Below are positions 1-10,230 of a stretch of DNA of 64,000 nt, piece by piece (the first letter of the stretch is position 1; the number at the start of each line of letters is the position of its first letter). The translations under genes and the position numbers were made by a program. This DNA is from Xanthostigma xanthostigma. Its lineage: Eukaryota > Arthropoda > Insecta > Raphidioptera > Raphidiidae. Under the pieces are notes generated by a model. The model saw nothing but the letters and a program-made list of their open reading frames with translations. It was not told where the DNA came from and searched no databases. Location of the stretch: assembly GCA_963575645.1 (NCBI GenBank), contig OY754468.1, forward strand, positions 2,604,001 through 2,668,000. Reading direction: 5' to 3'.

Positions 1-219
1 ATTTTATTAAATTTTCTTTAATTTTGAGGTTGTCCTGGGGTTATATTATGTCACTATGGAAATAAGTTGTTATTATCAAGTATGTGTATTGTTCTGTTTT
101 TGAGAGAATTGTGTGTGCCTCAATTATTTTTGTGAATACTTGATAATAATAACATATTTCCATAGTGACATAATATAACCCCAGGACCGACCTCAAAATG
201 AAAGAAAATATAATAAAAT
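1..219. repeat. Fold-back (inverted-repeat) element at the window edge
   Basis: The two halves are reverse complements: the left arm reads through GGGGTTATATTATGTCAC and the right arm through GTGACATAATATAACCCC. The symmetry runs out into the AT-rich flanks (TTTTGAGGT on the left, ACCTCAAAAT on the right), so the element may begin just before base 1. The spacer is about 35 bases. It has no coding capacity. It is best read as a snap-back MITE of unassigned superfamily, because the target duplication cannot be seen on the left. Confidence 0.75.
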
Positions 220-346
220 TTATTTAAACTTCGAAAGGCTGTTTCTCTCTTATTTTTGAGTTTTGATAAAAAAACTATTTGAAATATTAGCTCGTCTATT
301 TGATTTTTACACGCTGTAAAAAAAGCATCAACTTAAAACTCACCCT

Positions 347-470
347 GTATATAAAAAATTTCATCTATGAATTGAAAATTAATAAGGTAAAAGATCCGCC
401 AAAAACTAACGGATACGGATCTTTCTTCTCCCTCGGATATCCGCGGATACGGATATCCGGCACATCACTA
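347..470 (-). mobile_element. hAT-type MITE fragment (TAGTGATGTGCCGG family)
   Basis: Read on the minus strand this is the left end of the family found complete at 16329, 23042 and 45404. It has the terminal TAGTGATGTGCCGGAT, the repeated ATCCG/GGATA run, and the segment containing GGCGGATCTTTTACC. It stops about 120 bases in, so it is a truncated copy. No open frame crosses it. Confidence 0.8.
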
Positions 471-913
471 ATGAATACGTACTGCAGGCGTCTATCAAGT
501 CGAAATGATAAAAATATTGCAACATTACAGAGAAGCTGTTTTATTTTAAAACGATGCATTATTATTGGAAATAAATTTTGCACTAAAGGTGCTTATTTTG
601 AGTGCTTTCACTTTTCAATAAAAATTAACTGTCGGTATTCGAATGCGAGCGAGTATACCAATGTTTGATTTAGGATGGGAATTATTTGTAGGAAATTGAA
701 AGTCAAACACGAAATAGTATATTATATCAAAAGGGCCGAAGTTTAATATTTTGCACTGCGCGCCATGATGTCTGAGGCAACATCTTAACTTTGGTGCCAA
801 TTATTTAAGAATTCGGAAATCAAAATAAAGGCCTATTTCACTTAGACAAATTCGCTGGGTGAATGTAGAAGTATCTTAAGTCGAAAATGTGCTGTTTTGA
901 GTTTTATATACTA
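471..913. other. No recognisable gene
   Basis: Low-complexity, AT-rich sequence between two transposon copies. Short open frames are present on both strands, but none shows a domain or compositional sign of coding. Confidence 0.5.
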
Positions 914-1667
914 CTAGCGGTCCCGCCCGGTTACACCCGAGTGCAAAAGAACGAATAGGAGAGGGACATGAGTACGCACGTTCATCTTAGTTTACCGAGA
1001 TGAATGTTGTGTCCAAATTTTAATGATGATCGGAGTTACCGTTCAAAAGTTTTCGTCGATAAAAAGCAGTATTTATACTTTTTTTAAGTAATAAATTTCT
1101 TTTAAAACAATAATTACAGTAATTAATAAAAAATATAATAAATATATAATTGAAAACACTTTAGGAAAATTATTTTTATATAGGTACCTATAGTTGTAAC
1201 AGTTTTCAAATGAGCTATTAATTAGATTTATTAATTTTAATTAGTCGTAATAAAATTTTAAAAAATCGAAATGTAAGCCTTAGAAGAAAGCAATGTAGAA
1301 TAGAAAAAAAATAAAAATATATTCGCCGATGTGGGGCTTGAACCCTAGACTCTGGCATTAAGAGTCTTACGCTCTGCCGACTGAGCTATCCGGGCTTATG
1401 AACGTGACGCGCTAATATTGCAATATTTAGTCAAGGCATTTCACCTGATAATATTAGTCGGACGGACAAATTTTGAGATGCATCTTGCAACATTTTTCAT
1501 TGATGCTCCGCTCCAATTGGTCGTAGCGTGATTTTATATAGCCTATAGCCTTCCTCAATAGATGGGCTATCCAACAAAAAACATTTTTTCAATTCGAACC
1601 AGTAGTTTCTGAGATTAGCGCGTTCAACCAAACAAACAAACTCTTCAGCTTTATATATTAGTATAGA
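914..1667 (-). mobile_element. Non-autonomous Helitron, family A copy 1 (carries a tRNA-Lys relic)
   Basis: On the minus strand it begins TCTATACTAATATATAAAG and ends CCGCTAG, between a flanking A and T as Helitrons require. The 3' end has a degenerate CCCGG-type hairpin a few bases before CTAG. At 754 bp it is the longest of six copies. There is no Rep/helicase coding sequence, so mobilisation would need an autonomous partner elsewhere. A tRNA-derived block lies in the middle. Confidence 0.85.
1324..1395 (-). pseudogene. tRNA-Lys(CTT)-derived pseudogene inside Helitron A copy 1
   Basis: On the minus strand there is a recognisable D-arm (TAGCTCAGTCGGCAGAGC), the anticodon loop CTCTTAA with anticodon CTT, and a T-arm with GGGTTCAAGCCC. 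The anticodon stem reads TAAGA against TGCCA, which pairs at only two of five positions. The acceptor stem has several mismatches. The box A- and B-like sequences survive, but a functional tRNA is unlikely. Relation to tRNA-Lys is by overall sequence. Confidence 0.8.
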
Positions 1668-1679
1668 TATGACGTTATT

Positions 1680-1779
1680 GAGCATATTCCAATCCAGACT
1701 AATTTGTTTCGTCGAAATACGGTATAATAGAATCTATTATACCATATTTTGACGTAACAGATTATTTTACAATATGCTC
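1680..1779. repeat. 100-bp hairpin repeat
   Basis: A near-complete palindrome starts GAGCATATT and ends AATATGCTC, with GGTATAATAG and CTATTATACC meeting in the middle. It lies 12 bases beyond the Helitron end. It is probably a short MITE; no clear target duplication is visible. Confidence 0.7.
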
Positions 1780-2278
1780 AAAAACATATCTATAAGTATA
1801 TAAAACTCAAAACAGCAAAACTGAGAATTGAAAGTTTAATTTCTAAAATATTTATATCTTTGGACAATCGTTGAATTAGGGATTCCCCGACAAAGTATGG
1901 AAGACCCTGCCGTATATGATTACAAATTTAGTTATGTAATTTTTTACTGGATCCGTTATTTAGCTTGTCTACTGCACGTATCTTAGGCTATAATAACTAC
2001 TGTCTAGACACAATGTCTGCATTTGTTTCGTTATTAATTTATTTTTGCTACGTGTAAACCATATTATATTACCCTTCGTACAAGTTACATTTTTCTGTTT
2101 TATAATTTCTCGAGTTTTTAACTTTTTAGATAGCGTTTTTTTAATTTATGTCTTGTCAATGCATAATTTTATTACACGGCCCGGCTTCGCCCGGAGCGTA
2201 GTAATATAAAGTAGCCAATTATTTACTCGAACTAATTCACTCTACATAACAAAAACTGAGAAGTTAATAAACTGCCTC
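1780..2278. other. No recognisable gene
   Basis: AT-rich sequence. The only landmark is CGGCCCGGCTTCGCCCGG near 2176-2194, which resembles the GC-rich hairpin at the 3' end of lepidopteran Helitrons. No CTAG end or 5' partner could be placed. Confidence 0.4.
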
Positions 2279-2530
2279 AATAAATAAAATAATCGACCAA
2301 TTTTTCAGACAAATATTAACAAAAAATATAATTAATACATTAACGTTTCGATTAGTATTTAGATCTTCTTCAGAACGGATCTAAAAAATATATAAAAAAA
2401 ATATATTAATATATTGTCTGAAAAATTGGTCGATTATTTTATTTATTGAAGAGTTCTAATCAGACGTTAATAAACTTCCATAAGGATTATTTTCTGAGGA
2501 AGATCAAAATTCGGATCGAAACGTCAATTG
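2279..2530. repeat. Palindromic repeat, TCAGACAATATATT family, copy 1
   Basis: Arms of about 33 bases at 2279-2311 and 2415-2447 are nearly exact reverse complements (AATCGACCAATTTTTCAGAC and its complement). The left inner arm carries a CTTCTTCAGAA block. A further CTGA-GGAA-GATC hairpin followed by GAAACGTC lies just outside at 2494-2525. Related copies are at 34340, 49286, 53915 and 59746. The organisation recalls the terminal repeats of Penelope-like elements, but no reverse transcriptase is present. Confidence 0.6.
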
Positions 2531-2700
2531 GATTATTAATTAATTACCATTCCAACCCACAAGTACTAGTTTAGGTTATAATTCACTTTACAAAAATTTT
2601 ACAATATCTTTTCGTTTTGAGGTCTTCCGAATCCAAAAAAACATATTTTTGGAAAAACTCGGTGCGTCTGTTAGTCTGTGAACACGATACAGGTTTAAAC
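2531..2700. repeat. Dispersed repeat fragment shared with 8850-9030
   Basis: The segment from CCATTCCAACCCACAAGT through the TTTTGGAAAAAC block is the reverse complement, with divergence, of the stretch at about 8870-9035. Two inverted copies of one old repeat are therefore in this window. No family could be named. Confidence 0.55.
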
Positions 2701-2784
2701 GTTGAATGTTATTTCATTACAGCACTAGTGCATTATGGGTTACTTTACATGCCTACATACACACATGTTGTAGAGGGTATGTAT

Positions 2785-3163
2785 GTTACGGTCAATGTTC
2801 GGAATACGGGCAATGTCGACAATGCCCGGACAATGTCGACATTGACCGGTCAATGTCGACAATGATCGAGCTACATCGGACAAGGTTCAAAAAATAGATT
2901 TTTTATAAACATGAAACGCTGACATTTGATTGTATCTTTATCAAGATAAGTTATCATTAACGGAATTTTTATCACTGATATCAACTATTGAAGAATATAT
3001 TTTTCAGCTTTCTATTACAATTTTTGATGATTGAAAACACGTATAAAAACATATTCTTCAACAGTTGATATCAGTGATAAAAATTCCATAAAGCGTTAAT
3101 GATAATTTATCATGATAAAGATACAATCAAATTGATTGATTCCGGACATTGACCGTAACATAT
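2785..3163. mobile_element. TA-flanked MITE with nested palindrome
   Basis: The outer termini are TGTTACGGTCAATG and CATTGACCGTAACA, each bounded by TA, as expected for Tc1/mariner-type MITEs. Inside, 2923-3133 is a second long palindrome (arms of about 75 bases around a TTTTTGATGATTG centre). Between the left terminus and that palindrome sit several CAATGTCGACA-type repeats. It is non-coding. Confidence 0.7.
2811..2870. repeat. Cluster of CAATGTCGACA repeats
   Basis: The motif CAATGTCGAC occurs three times within about 55 bases. One instance is the perfect palindrome CAATGTCGACATTG. The spacers are also related (CCCGG, ACCGGT). This looks like local amplification within a MITE rather than a gene. 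Confidence 0.7.
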
Positions 3164-3777
3164 ATACAGGGCGATATTTAGTCACTAGAATTTCACTTAA
3201 ATATATGTTTCACAGCTGCCAGGCGTCCCACGTCTGACTGGACACACTACCATTTTTTTCTAAAATCTATTTTCCAAAATTACATTATTTATGAAGGCTG
3301 AAGATAAAAGTTGCATTTTTAAAAACCAACAAAGCAGTCAACTCTTGTAGTCTTTTCACCCCGCTGCGCTGTATGTAGGAAATAAGAAATGATTTATTAA
3401 TCATTTTATCTTTTGAAAAAAAAATGTGAGACGGGGTTCCAGCGATGCAATGAAATAATGCAGCACAGTATCGTTCGTAAATAAGACTCATACAGCTACA
3501 GTTTAAATCTGCGGTCACAAAAGCAGATCACTTATGTCGGATTTATGGAAGATTAATGATGAATCATTCAGTTTTTCGAGTTGTCGTTCGCTGCCGTGAA
3601 AAGAGAACGATCCAGGACCGTAGTCGAAGGGGGAAGGCAAGACTCATTGTTCATCCTCTCTCTGTTGTACCTAACTCGGGAAGACGTAGGATTTTGAACA
3701 ATGAAATTTTTAAATCGATCCAGTAGTTCCTGAGATTACGTAAACAAACAATTAAAATTTTCCTCTTAATATTAATA
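3164..3777. other. No gene; possible Helitron 5'-end remnant at its right edge
   Basis: Mostly unassigned sequence. On the minus strand 3715-3782 resembles a Helitron 5' end: TCTAGATTATTAATATT, then the AAAATTTTAATTGTTTG block and the 'AACTACTGGATCG' type segment shared by family A. The hAT-like element at 3786 is inserted into this end. Confidence 0.4.
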
Positions 3778-3785
3778 ATCTAGAT

Positions 3786-4387
3786 CAGAGGTTCCCAGAC
3801 TTTTTTCTCATAGAACACTTTCAAAATTTAACTGGTTCCGTTGGACCCTCTGCAGATACATTTCTACCATATTCCCAAAACTCGACAAAAAATGTGAAGA
3901 TTAGATCTAACTATAGAAATTTGCGTTGCGACTGAGTTCCAACCACGAATGGGAAGTTTTCTAACTGAAATAAGTGAGAATTGATTGGTTAATTAATTGA
4001 TTGTGGATGTCATAAAAAATAAAGTTGGCCAATCAAAAAAGTGATTCCATCCAACTTTACTTTTTTGACATCTACTCACAGCACAAGGAACCAATCAATT
4101 CTCACTTATTTCATTTAGAAAACTCCTCATTCGGAGTGGTAACTGAATATGGAATATGCAAGTTTTTACAAGTAACAGTCGCTGAGCTTCTTAAAATATT
4201 ATCTGCCTACATTGATAGATAAAGTCAAGCCAACATTTTAGTTCTTCACTATCGAAAGCAGATAAATTTTGGTGGACCCCCGCTTACGAATTGTGAACCC
4301 CCATTTTTCTTGTCACGCCAACGTAAACCCAAATCGAGTCTTCTGTGGACCCCTGGGTGTCCACCTGGACCACTTTGGGAACTAAGG
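3786..4387. mobile_element. hAT-like non-autonomous element with exact 8-bp duplication
   Basis: The left end reads CAGAGGTTCCCAGACTTTTT and the right end ACTTTGGGAACTAAGG, imperfect inverted termini typical of hAT elements. It is flanked by a perfect 8-bp direct repeat, ATCTAGAT, at 3778-3785 and 4388-4395. Internally 3953-4125 is another palindrome (GTGAGAATTGATTGGTT and complement). No transposase frame is recognisable, so it is a 602-bp deletion derivative. Confidence 0.85.
3953..4125. repeat. Hairpin nested in the hAT-like element
   Basis: Arms AGTTTTCTAACTGAAATAAG... and the matching complement ending at AGAAAACT form a long stem around a central CCAATCAAAAAAGTG region. It may be a separate MITE insertion or an internal inverted duplication. 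Confidence 0.65.
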
Positions 4388-4639
4388 ATCTAGATGAATC
4401 GCTGTTGCGCTGATATGTTTTCGTAGCAAGCCAAGACTCCAATAACTTCGTTTCCAAGTAAGTTAGTACGATGAAAATTGTATATGTTGTTAAGATCCTT
4501 TTTCTTAAAACACAGTAAAAATTACAAGCTGTTATCTCAAAGCGTCTAGGAGATACAGGCCCAGATAATAGGGAATATGCATGTGGTTTAAATTTACATG
4601 ATTTTTTTTCCAAGAATCTTTATTGTCCGGACATTATGC

Positions 4640-5280
4640 TTAAACAATTATTTTACTATTTAGTTCGCTTTTAATTGTAAAAAATATTAATTAAAAAGTG
4701 CAAAATAAGCGAGGGCAATTCAATTTTGCGAAACGCATCACTATTGGTCGAAACAAAACGTGACGTCACATGGCACGTCACGTCATCTGATTTCTCGGCG
4801 TCGCTAATAGTGTTTGAGTGACAAATAGTTTTTATTTGTACTCCTGCAGTGTTTTAAATTAGCTAGTGCAATTTTAGTGTTTTGGTGAAATTAGGAATCA
4901 TCTAGGACGATGACTGAAAGTGGTTTTGTCAAAGCACAATCGGACAATCTACCGAAAATAGATGCATTCATGATGACAGAATATTTTGCCACAAATCCAT
5001 CTCTTCTCATTACTTTACACCATAGTTTTCGTGTTTTCGCATCTCTTGGAACCGAAAAAAACATTTTATCGGGTGTACTTCTAATAGTATTTATGCACTT
5101 TGGTACAAGGCAATACCTATAAAATGGTTTTTTACTTTTTTCCATCGTCTGAATGGCTATTAAAACTGAAAATTGTTATAAAATAACTGTAAAACTATAG
5201 CAACAAACACTGAACTGACAGAACCTGCCATGTGACGTAACACAAGGCCCGCGAAAAATGGCAGCGTTCAAACAAGTCGA
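4640..5280 (-). mobile_element. Probable decayed element around a THAP-domain fragment
   Basis: This block has a different feel from its neighbours. GTGACGTCAC-rich segments lie on both sides (4760-4790 and 5225-5245), and a THAP-like coding fragment lies between them on the minus strand. THAP domains occur in P-element transposases and in many domesticated or mobile insect proteins, so either a transposon remnant or a first exon is possible. Exact termini were not found. Confidence 0.35.
4891..5145 (-). pseudogene. THAP-type zinc-finger fragment
   Basis: From an ATG at 5145 the minus strand encodes 84 residues. Residues 11-17 (YCLVPKC) give the C-X4-C pair of a C2CH THAP finger. Then come MFFSVPRD and KLWCKVMRR, matching the conserved proline and tryptophan positions of the family. 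THAP domains bind DNA sequence-specifically. The expected C-X2-H pair and the closing AVPTIF-like motif are absent: after about residue 55 the frame becomes unrelated. This suggests a frameshift, deletion or an exon boundary. The evidence is the motif pattern only. Confidence 0.55.
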
Positions 5281-5816
5281 ATTTTATCGATGTTTTAAAA
5301 TTTATTTTAATAATTAATTTGAACATTTCCAAGAGTGTTTATATTTTTTATGGTGTTATAATGATGTAAAAAAAGAATTAAAAATATAAAAAAAATGCAT
5401 GCATATACCCTATTGCAAATTTTGAAATTGACTGGATCATCAAAATAGATCGCGACATACGTGTTTTTGCCGTGCGGTCACACAAAATACACGATGTATA
5501 AGAAGGCACACAAAATATAGTAGCTATATAATGTAGAGTTTATCCTTATATCTGCCACTTCCACTCGCAGTCTATATATTATATACGCATAAAAGCATGT
5601 TATTATTAGTGAGGAGACCTTGGAAACAATATAGCCGACTCCTCCGCGACTTTACTACCTCCATAGCTAAACGCAGTAATCGGGAGTCAGCTGTTCATTA
5701 CCGAGAGCGCGAAATCTCAGAGGGAGAGACGATGATGACTCTTATTCTCTCCGTCCTGCTCTATCTCGATATGAGCGTGTCGAATCTATTTTTAGGGTTG
5801 AGAACGTCTCTCTTGA

Positions 5817-6460
5817 CTCTACAAATGGTTTACAGAGAATGGACTCAAGCTCAATGAAAATAAAACGGAGATTATAAAATTTGGAAACTATTTTCCTTTC
5901 CCACAAAATATTAATGTACTCGATAGTGTAGTTATGAGACAAACTAGTGCAAAATTTTTAGGTGTGTTTTTAGACAATCAGTTAAATTGGAAAAAACATA
6001 TTGAATACATCTTACCTAAATTAAGCCGGGCAATATGTGTAATAAAAATATTAAAATATAATAATCTAGTTTCAGAAACTTTACTCCAGGTGTACTATGC
6101 ATTATTTCATAGTATCGTACAGTATGGCATAATATTCTGGGGCAATAGCACGCAAGCAAATAAAGTGTTCAAACTACAAAAAAGTGCATACGAATTATTG
6201 CCGGTGTACCTTATCGTGAACACTGTAAACCTCTATTTCAAAGTCTGAAAATACTTACGGTACAGGACCAATATATTTTAGATATGTCATGTTTCGTGAA
6301 AAATAATTATAATATGCTGTATAATCATAACTATATGACGCGCTATAAAAACAATATGAAGACTACGCAAGCTCATCTAAACATTTGTCGAGATGGGATT
6401 CGCAATGCAGCTTTGCGTATTTATAATAAAATCCCTATTAAAAAATATAATATAAACTGA
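5817..6460 (+). pseudogene. Non-LTR reverse transcriptase C-terminal region (frameshifted)
   Basis: Frame one (5817-about 6198) reads through YKWFTENGLKLNENKTEI, the usual 'N-L-N-K-T' region, then KFLGVFLDNQLNWKKHI and later HSIVQYGIIFWG, and LQKSA. These are hallmark blocks of the RT thumb and post-RT region of Jockey/CR1-type LINEs. Around 6198 the reading frame shifts, and the protein continues as AGVPYREHCKPLFQSLKIL to a TGA at about 6458. The catalytic F/YADD block lies upstream and is lost; an in-frame TGA sits at 5814-5816. It is dead. Confidence 0.8.
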
Positions 6461-6561
6461 AAAAATGTCCACTTTTAAACAATCTTTGAAAGAAAAACTT
6501 TTAATGTGTAACTTGTATAATGTAAATGATTTTATGTTCCACTGGAATTTTTAAATAAAGA

Positions 6562-6604
<43 letters not shown>
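6562..6604 (+). repeat. (ATT)n microsatellite, LINE tail
   Basis: Around fourteen ATT units follow AATAAAGATC directly. The position, immediately downstream of a LINE 3' UTR, marks it as the element's tail. Confidence 0.85.
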
Positions 6605-6605
<1 letters not shown>

Positions 6606-6881
6606 AGTTCACGTGTCCCTTTTTGATAAATTCCAGTCCTCCTTCACCGAAAATTATGATCATGCTGTCATTCGATTCGGAATGACATCTAGAAACTTTT
6701 TGAAAAAAATTTAAGTGGGGGAAGAAATATTGCAAACGTTATAAACATTTTAGTAAAAGAAAAAAAGATGTGTTTCATCTTAAAAACTATTGCAAATATC
6801 TGAAATAAAAAAAAAGATTTTGAAAGAACAGGAAATTTCCTACAAAAAGTCCCATCTTCTGGAACCAATATTTCTAAAAAA

Positions 6882-7499
6882 AAGCGAGTGTGCTTTAGAC
6901 CACTTGACTGAAGTAAAACTTCTTCCTGCCATATATAATAATATATAATAATGATACAATAATATTCGATAATCTATCACCATGTTTTGATTAGACATCC
7001 TGATTTAACGACACAATATAACCTCACTCTGTAGCACATATCTACAAAGATGAAATGTTTGAAATATAATTTTTGACTAATTAATAGGCAAAATATGTAT
7101 ACATATTTATTAGCATAATTTATAATACATTTAAAAGGATTTATTAACTAACCTACATTATTTCCCGTTACAAAATGCATCAAAATTCGATGAAATGTAT
7201 TTTTGATACAAAATTGTTTTCATTTTAAACGTCAAATAGTTGTCCAAAAAAAAAAAAAAGAATTTTGATTAATGCTCCGTCTTTGTCGCACTCACTAACT
7301 TATATCTCCCTCTCAACTTACAATATACGAAACGTATTATCTCTCACTTACTATCTGCACTAACTTATATCTCCCTCTCAACTACCGTTCGCCTCGAACG
7401 ATCAGTTCGCCTCGTCCGATGATGCACTTCCGTAAACGCTTTCGTCAGGCATTTACCAGCTTACTCCCCAAGTTAAGCGTGCCTAAAGAAGTTTTACTT
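6882..7499. repeat. Repeat family E copy 1 (GTGTGCTTTAGACCAC)
   Basis: It starts GAGTGTGCTTTAGACCAC with GACTGAAGTAAAACTTC close behind, and ends with GAAGTTTTACTTCA, an inverted match of the second block. The right half has CTCACT/CTCTCAACT pyrimidine-rich repeats. Other copies are at 10998 (split by a Helitron) and 63420. It is non-coding, with unknown superfamily. Confidence 0.6.
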
Positions 7500-7560
7500 C
7501 AAAAACAAAAAAAAATTAAACTCCGAAATGCTATTTTTTCCTGATTTCTTTCCAGCTTTA

Positions 7561-8067
7561 TCATATATATTAATACGCTAAGGTTTAAGATGTTTGCCTC
7601 TCTTTTTGAAAAAACCACACAATTTCTCCACATAAATTATATATCATTTTACAGATAATTGCTTGCTTTACTGACATCGACAACTAAAAAATTTATTATT
7701 GCTATTGTTTTTGTAAATTAATTAAATTAATTAAACTCTGAACAACGTCTGCCATCTGACGGCGTAACGTTAACACTTCGATCTGTCATCTGACCATCAT
7801 ATTGTAAATACTGCATACTGCCATCTGACGAGCAACGCTAAACAACGCTTTTGCTACACTTGCGCCTCTATATGACAATTTTAGTAAAATATATCTTCGA
7901 TCTGTCATCTGAGCTTCATATTGTAATACAACAAAAAGAAGAACGTTATAAGCAGTGTGCAAAATTAGAAACGAATTGAATACCTGCAATCATATTTAAA
8001 AAATAATTTTGTAAAGTGATAATTATTATACTTATTTAGTGCGAATACTTTGCACAGGTCACGCTAG
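7561..8067 (+). mobile_element. Non-autonomous Helitron, family B copy 1
   Basis: It starts TCATATATATTAATACGC after an A and ends CACGCTAG before a T. The 3' hairpin is a mutated form (GTGCGAATACTTTGCAC) of the perfect GTGCGAATAATTCGCAC of its sisters. The interior has several CCATCTGACG motifs. It is 507 bp, shorter than the other three copies (579-594), through loss of internal repeats. No coding sequence. Confidence 0.85.
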
Positions 8068-8410
8068 TTATAGTACTATTTCTCCATCCTTATTCTCCAT
8101 ATTTTACCTTCATGTTTCGGATATGTAAAGGGATTTGCTGTATAGAGTCATCATTGGAGCATAAACTGAAGGACTGTCGGGAATACGTACACAAGTTCAT
8201 CCCGTAGTAAAACAGGATCCACTAACAGGGGGGAGGCTAGAAAGACAGAGAGAGGGAGCGAGTGAGACGACAAAGGCAGAGAAATGCAATCAGAGATTAA
8301 AACCCCGTGCCATGCGTTATTATAAAATTGACGCTGTCGACAGGACCGACGGGGTGCTCTGAAGAAGGCTGGTTAAGGAGGATCCATAGCAACCTAAAAT
8401 ACTGAAATAT
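8068..8410. other. No recognisable gene
   Basis: Unassigned sequence with a short purine-rich GAGAGAGGGAGCGAGTGAG run near 8250. No domain is visible on either strand. Confidence 0.4.
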
Positions 8411-8454
8411 TTAAGCATTCCAATCTACAGGATGTACCACAGCATTGAGAATTT

Positions 8455-8745
8455 ACAGTTAAATTCATTTAAAATGCAATATAGACATGCGTTTTGTTGA
8501 TACGGTAGTTATGGAAATCACTACCTAATGCGTTACAGAAAATCGTTCCACATAAAATGCAACGCAGGCCCGGTCTACGTTCGTGTATGGAACGATTTTC
8601 TGTAATGTATTAAGCAATGATTTCCGTAGCTACAAAACTGCATTTTAAATGAAATAATTTACTGTACATGAGTTTTGTTGACATAGAAATCATTAATGCA
8701 TTACAGAAAATCGTTCCACATAAAATGCAACATAAGCCTGGCGCC
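8455..8745. repeat. Three-armed inverted and direct repeat
   Basis: The block TTACAGAAAATCGTTCCACA occurs at about 8532 and 8701 in the same orientation, and its complement TGGAACGATTTTCTGTAA at 8588. The flanking AATTCATTTAAAATGCA segments are also repeated in inverted form. A palindromic MITE followed by a partial direct duplication explains the pattern. Confidence 0.6.
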
Positions 8746-9049
8746 CATGGGAGGTTCAATTCAATTCAAATTTTATTAGTCAAAACATAAAATTATCCAG
8801 ACATTGTCAATAAAAAGAAAAATGTTACAAAAATGACAATAAATTTGGATGTATTTTTTTAAAAAACTAGTGCCATATTGTACATATGTACTAACGGACG
8901 CATAAAGTTTTTCCAAAAATACGTTTTTTGGATTTGGGGAACCTCAAAACGAAAATATATTGTAACATTTTTGAAAAGTAATTTTTGATCTAAACTAGTA
9001 CCATTCCCCACTTGTGGATTGGAATGGTAAAATAAAGAGCCAATGATCC

Positions 9050-9330
9050 AAATCTTCTTGGTTTCCGGGCTTGTATGCCGTGGTCCATTGGTATTACTAC
9101 CTGACGTTTCGTCTTCAACTGCGGTAGACATTATCAAAGGCGATGTGGTAGAACGAGCACGCTGACCATAAAAGACGGAAGCACCGCATTTACCTGTGAG
9201 CAGCCTAGAAGGACACTTCGCCCGCTACCACATCGACTTTGATAAGGTCTACCGCAGTTGTAGACGAAACGTCAGGTAGTAATACCAATGGACCACGGCA
9301 TACAAGCCCGGAAACCACGAAGATTTGGTT
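9050..9330. repeat. Palindromic repeat with CTGA-like/GAAACG hairpins
   Basis: The arms are near-perfect complements of about 110 bases: CAAATCTTCTTGGTTTCCGGG on the left and CCCGGAAACCACGAAGATTTG on the right, enclosing an unmatched centre (9160-9220). Each arm carries, pointing outward, TTGA, four bases, a GTCT/AGAC hairpin, then GAAACGTCAGG. This resembles the terminal motif of Penelope-like retroelements; no protein is present. Confidence 0.65.
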
Positions 9331-9842
9331 CAACACCGGCCGTGAAAGCCTACACACTTGGATAAAGAGTCAATATTCCGTAGCAGCTTTGTATCTACCT
9401 TAAGACATGATGAGCTTTTCAATGAGTTGTCAAATGTTTACAAAGCAGGGTAAATCAGCTTTCCACCTTTAGTCTATTTTACGATCGACGCCGGCTTTTC
9501 TAATTTTATAAACCGAGTAAATTTTCATTATCTCACAGTTTACTTCGGGGATCGATAAACGGGATTTAGACAAGCAAACATTAAAATTTCTTATCAAAGC
9601 GTTTTTCGACATTTTTTAAATTACTCGCATAAAATGTAACTTCGAAGTGTTTTTTTTATATCTTAGTTAACCTTTTTTATGACCGCAAACAGCTACAGTT
9701 ATTTAGGACTAACACAAGTTCATATTTTCAATTAATTTGTGTTTAATAATTTGAAATCAATTGATATACTTTTGCCACTTTTCTGACCAGAATTTTTGCT
9801 ACAAGCTTTCAGATACGTTTGCCAACAATAAAAATGTGTAGG
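9331..9842. other. No recognisable gene
   Basis: AT-rich sequence without domain matches or long frames. Confidence 0.45.
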
Positions 9843-9845
9843 AAT

Positions 9846-10230
9846 ATGTTAAAAACCGACCAAGTGCGAATTGGATTCGCGCACCGAGGGTTCCGTACAA
9901 ACTTGTAGCCATGCAAATAGTTCGTCCATCACGGGAATCGAGTTCCCGCTTAGCCGTTGGAAGACTGTTGTCCCCAACAATCGACAAAGGTCGCGGTTAG
10001 TTTGCCAACTAAGTACTGAATTCAGATGGACTACGGAACTGCATTGTACCTCGTGGCTATATCTGACAGCTTAGTCGTCGTACCGTGTTGTACGCGAGAG
10101 TTCTCATGTTGTACTGTATAAATGCACCGGTAGCGGACGCTTGTTTTGTATTCTAGCTGTTACTGTGTACGTGCGTAGCGTGTTGTTGCGGTTTAAGCGA
10201 AAACTGATCACAAAATTGGTTTGCGTCCGT
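9846..10230 (+). repeat. GGTTCCGTAC-family dispersed repeat, copy 1
   Basis: It begins AAAAACCGACCAAGTGCG and has GAGGGTTCCGTACAAACTT, a sequence type I recognise from many lepidopteran interspersed repeats. The block 9960-10130 is the reverse complement of one unit of the 155-bp array at 42811-43425, so both belong to the same family. A TATAAATG box-like sequence lies near 10117. It could be an LTR-like or SINE-like unit; not decided. Confidence 0.55.

Larger units (their letters stand above)
5590..6604 (+). mobile_element. 5'-truncated non-LTR retrotransposon with (ATT)n tail
   Basis: The decayed reverse transcriptase C-terminus at 5817-6460 is followed by a short 3' UTR and an (ATT)n tract at about 6562-6603 in place of poly(A). 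The left boundary is uncertain; 5590 is where sequence compatible with the element begins. Jockey- or CR1-like clades fit the protein. Confidence 0.75.

Noticed and set aside
1324..1395. A functional nuclear tRNA-Lys gene
   Set aside because: Anticodon and acceptor stems are disrupted and the sequence is internal to a repeated Helitron.
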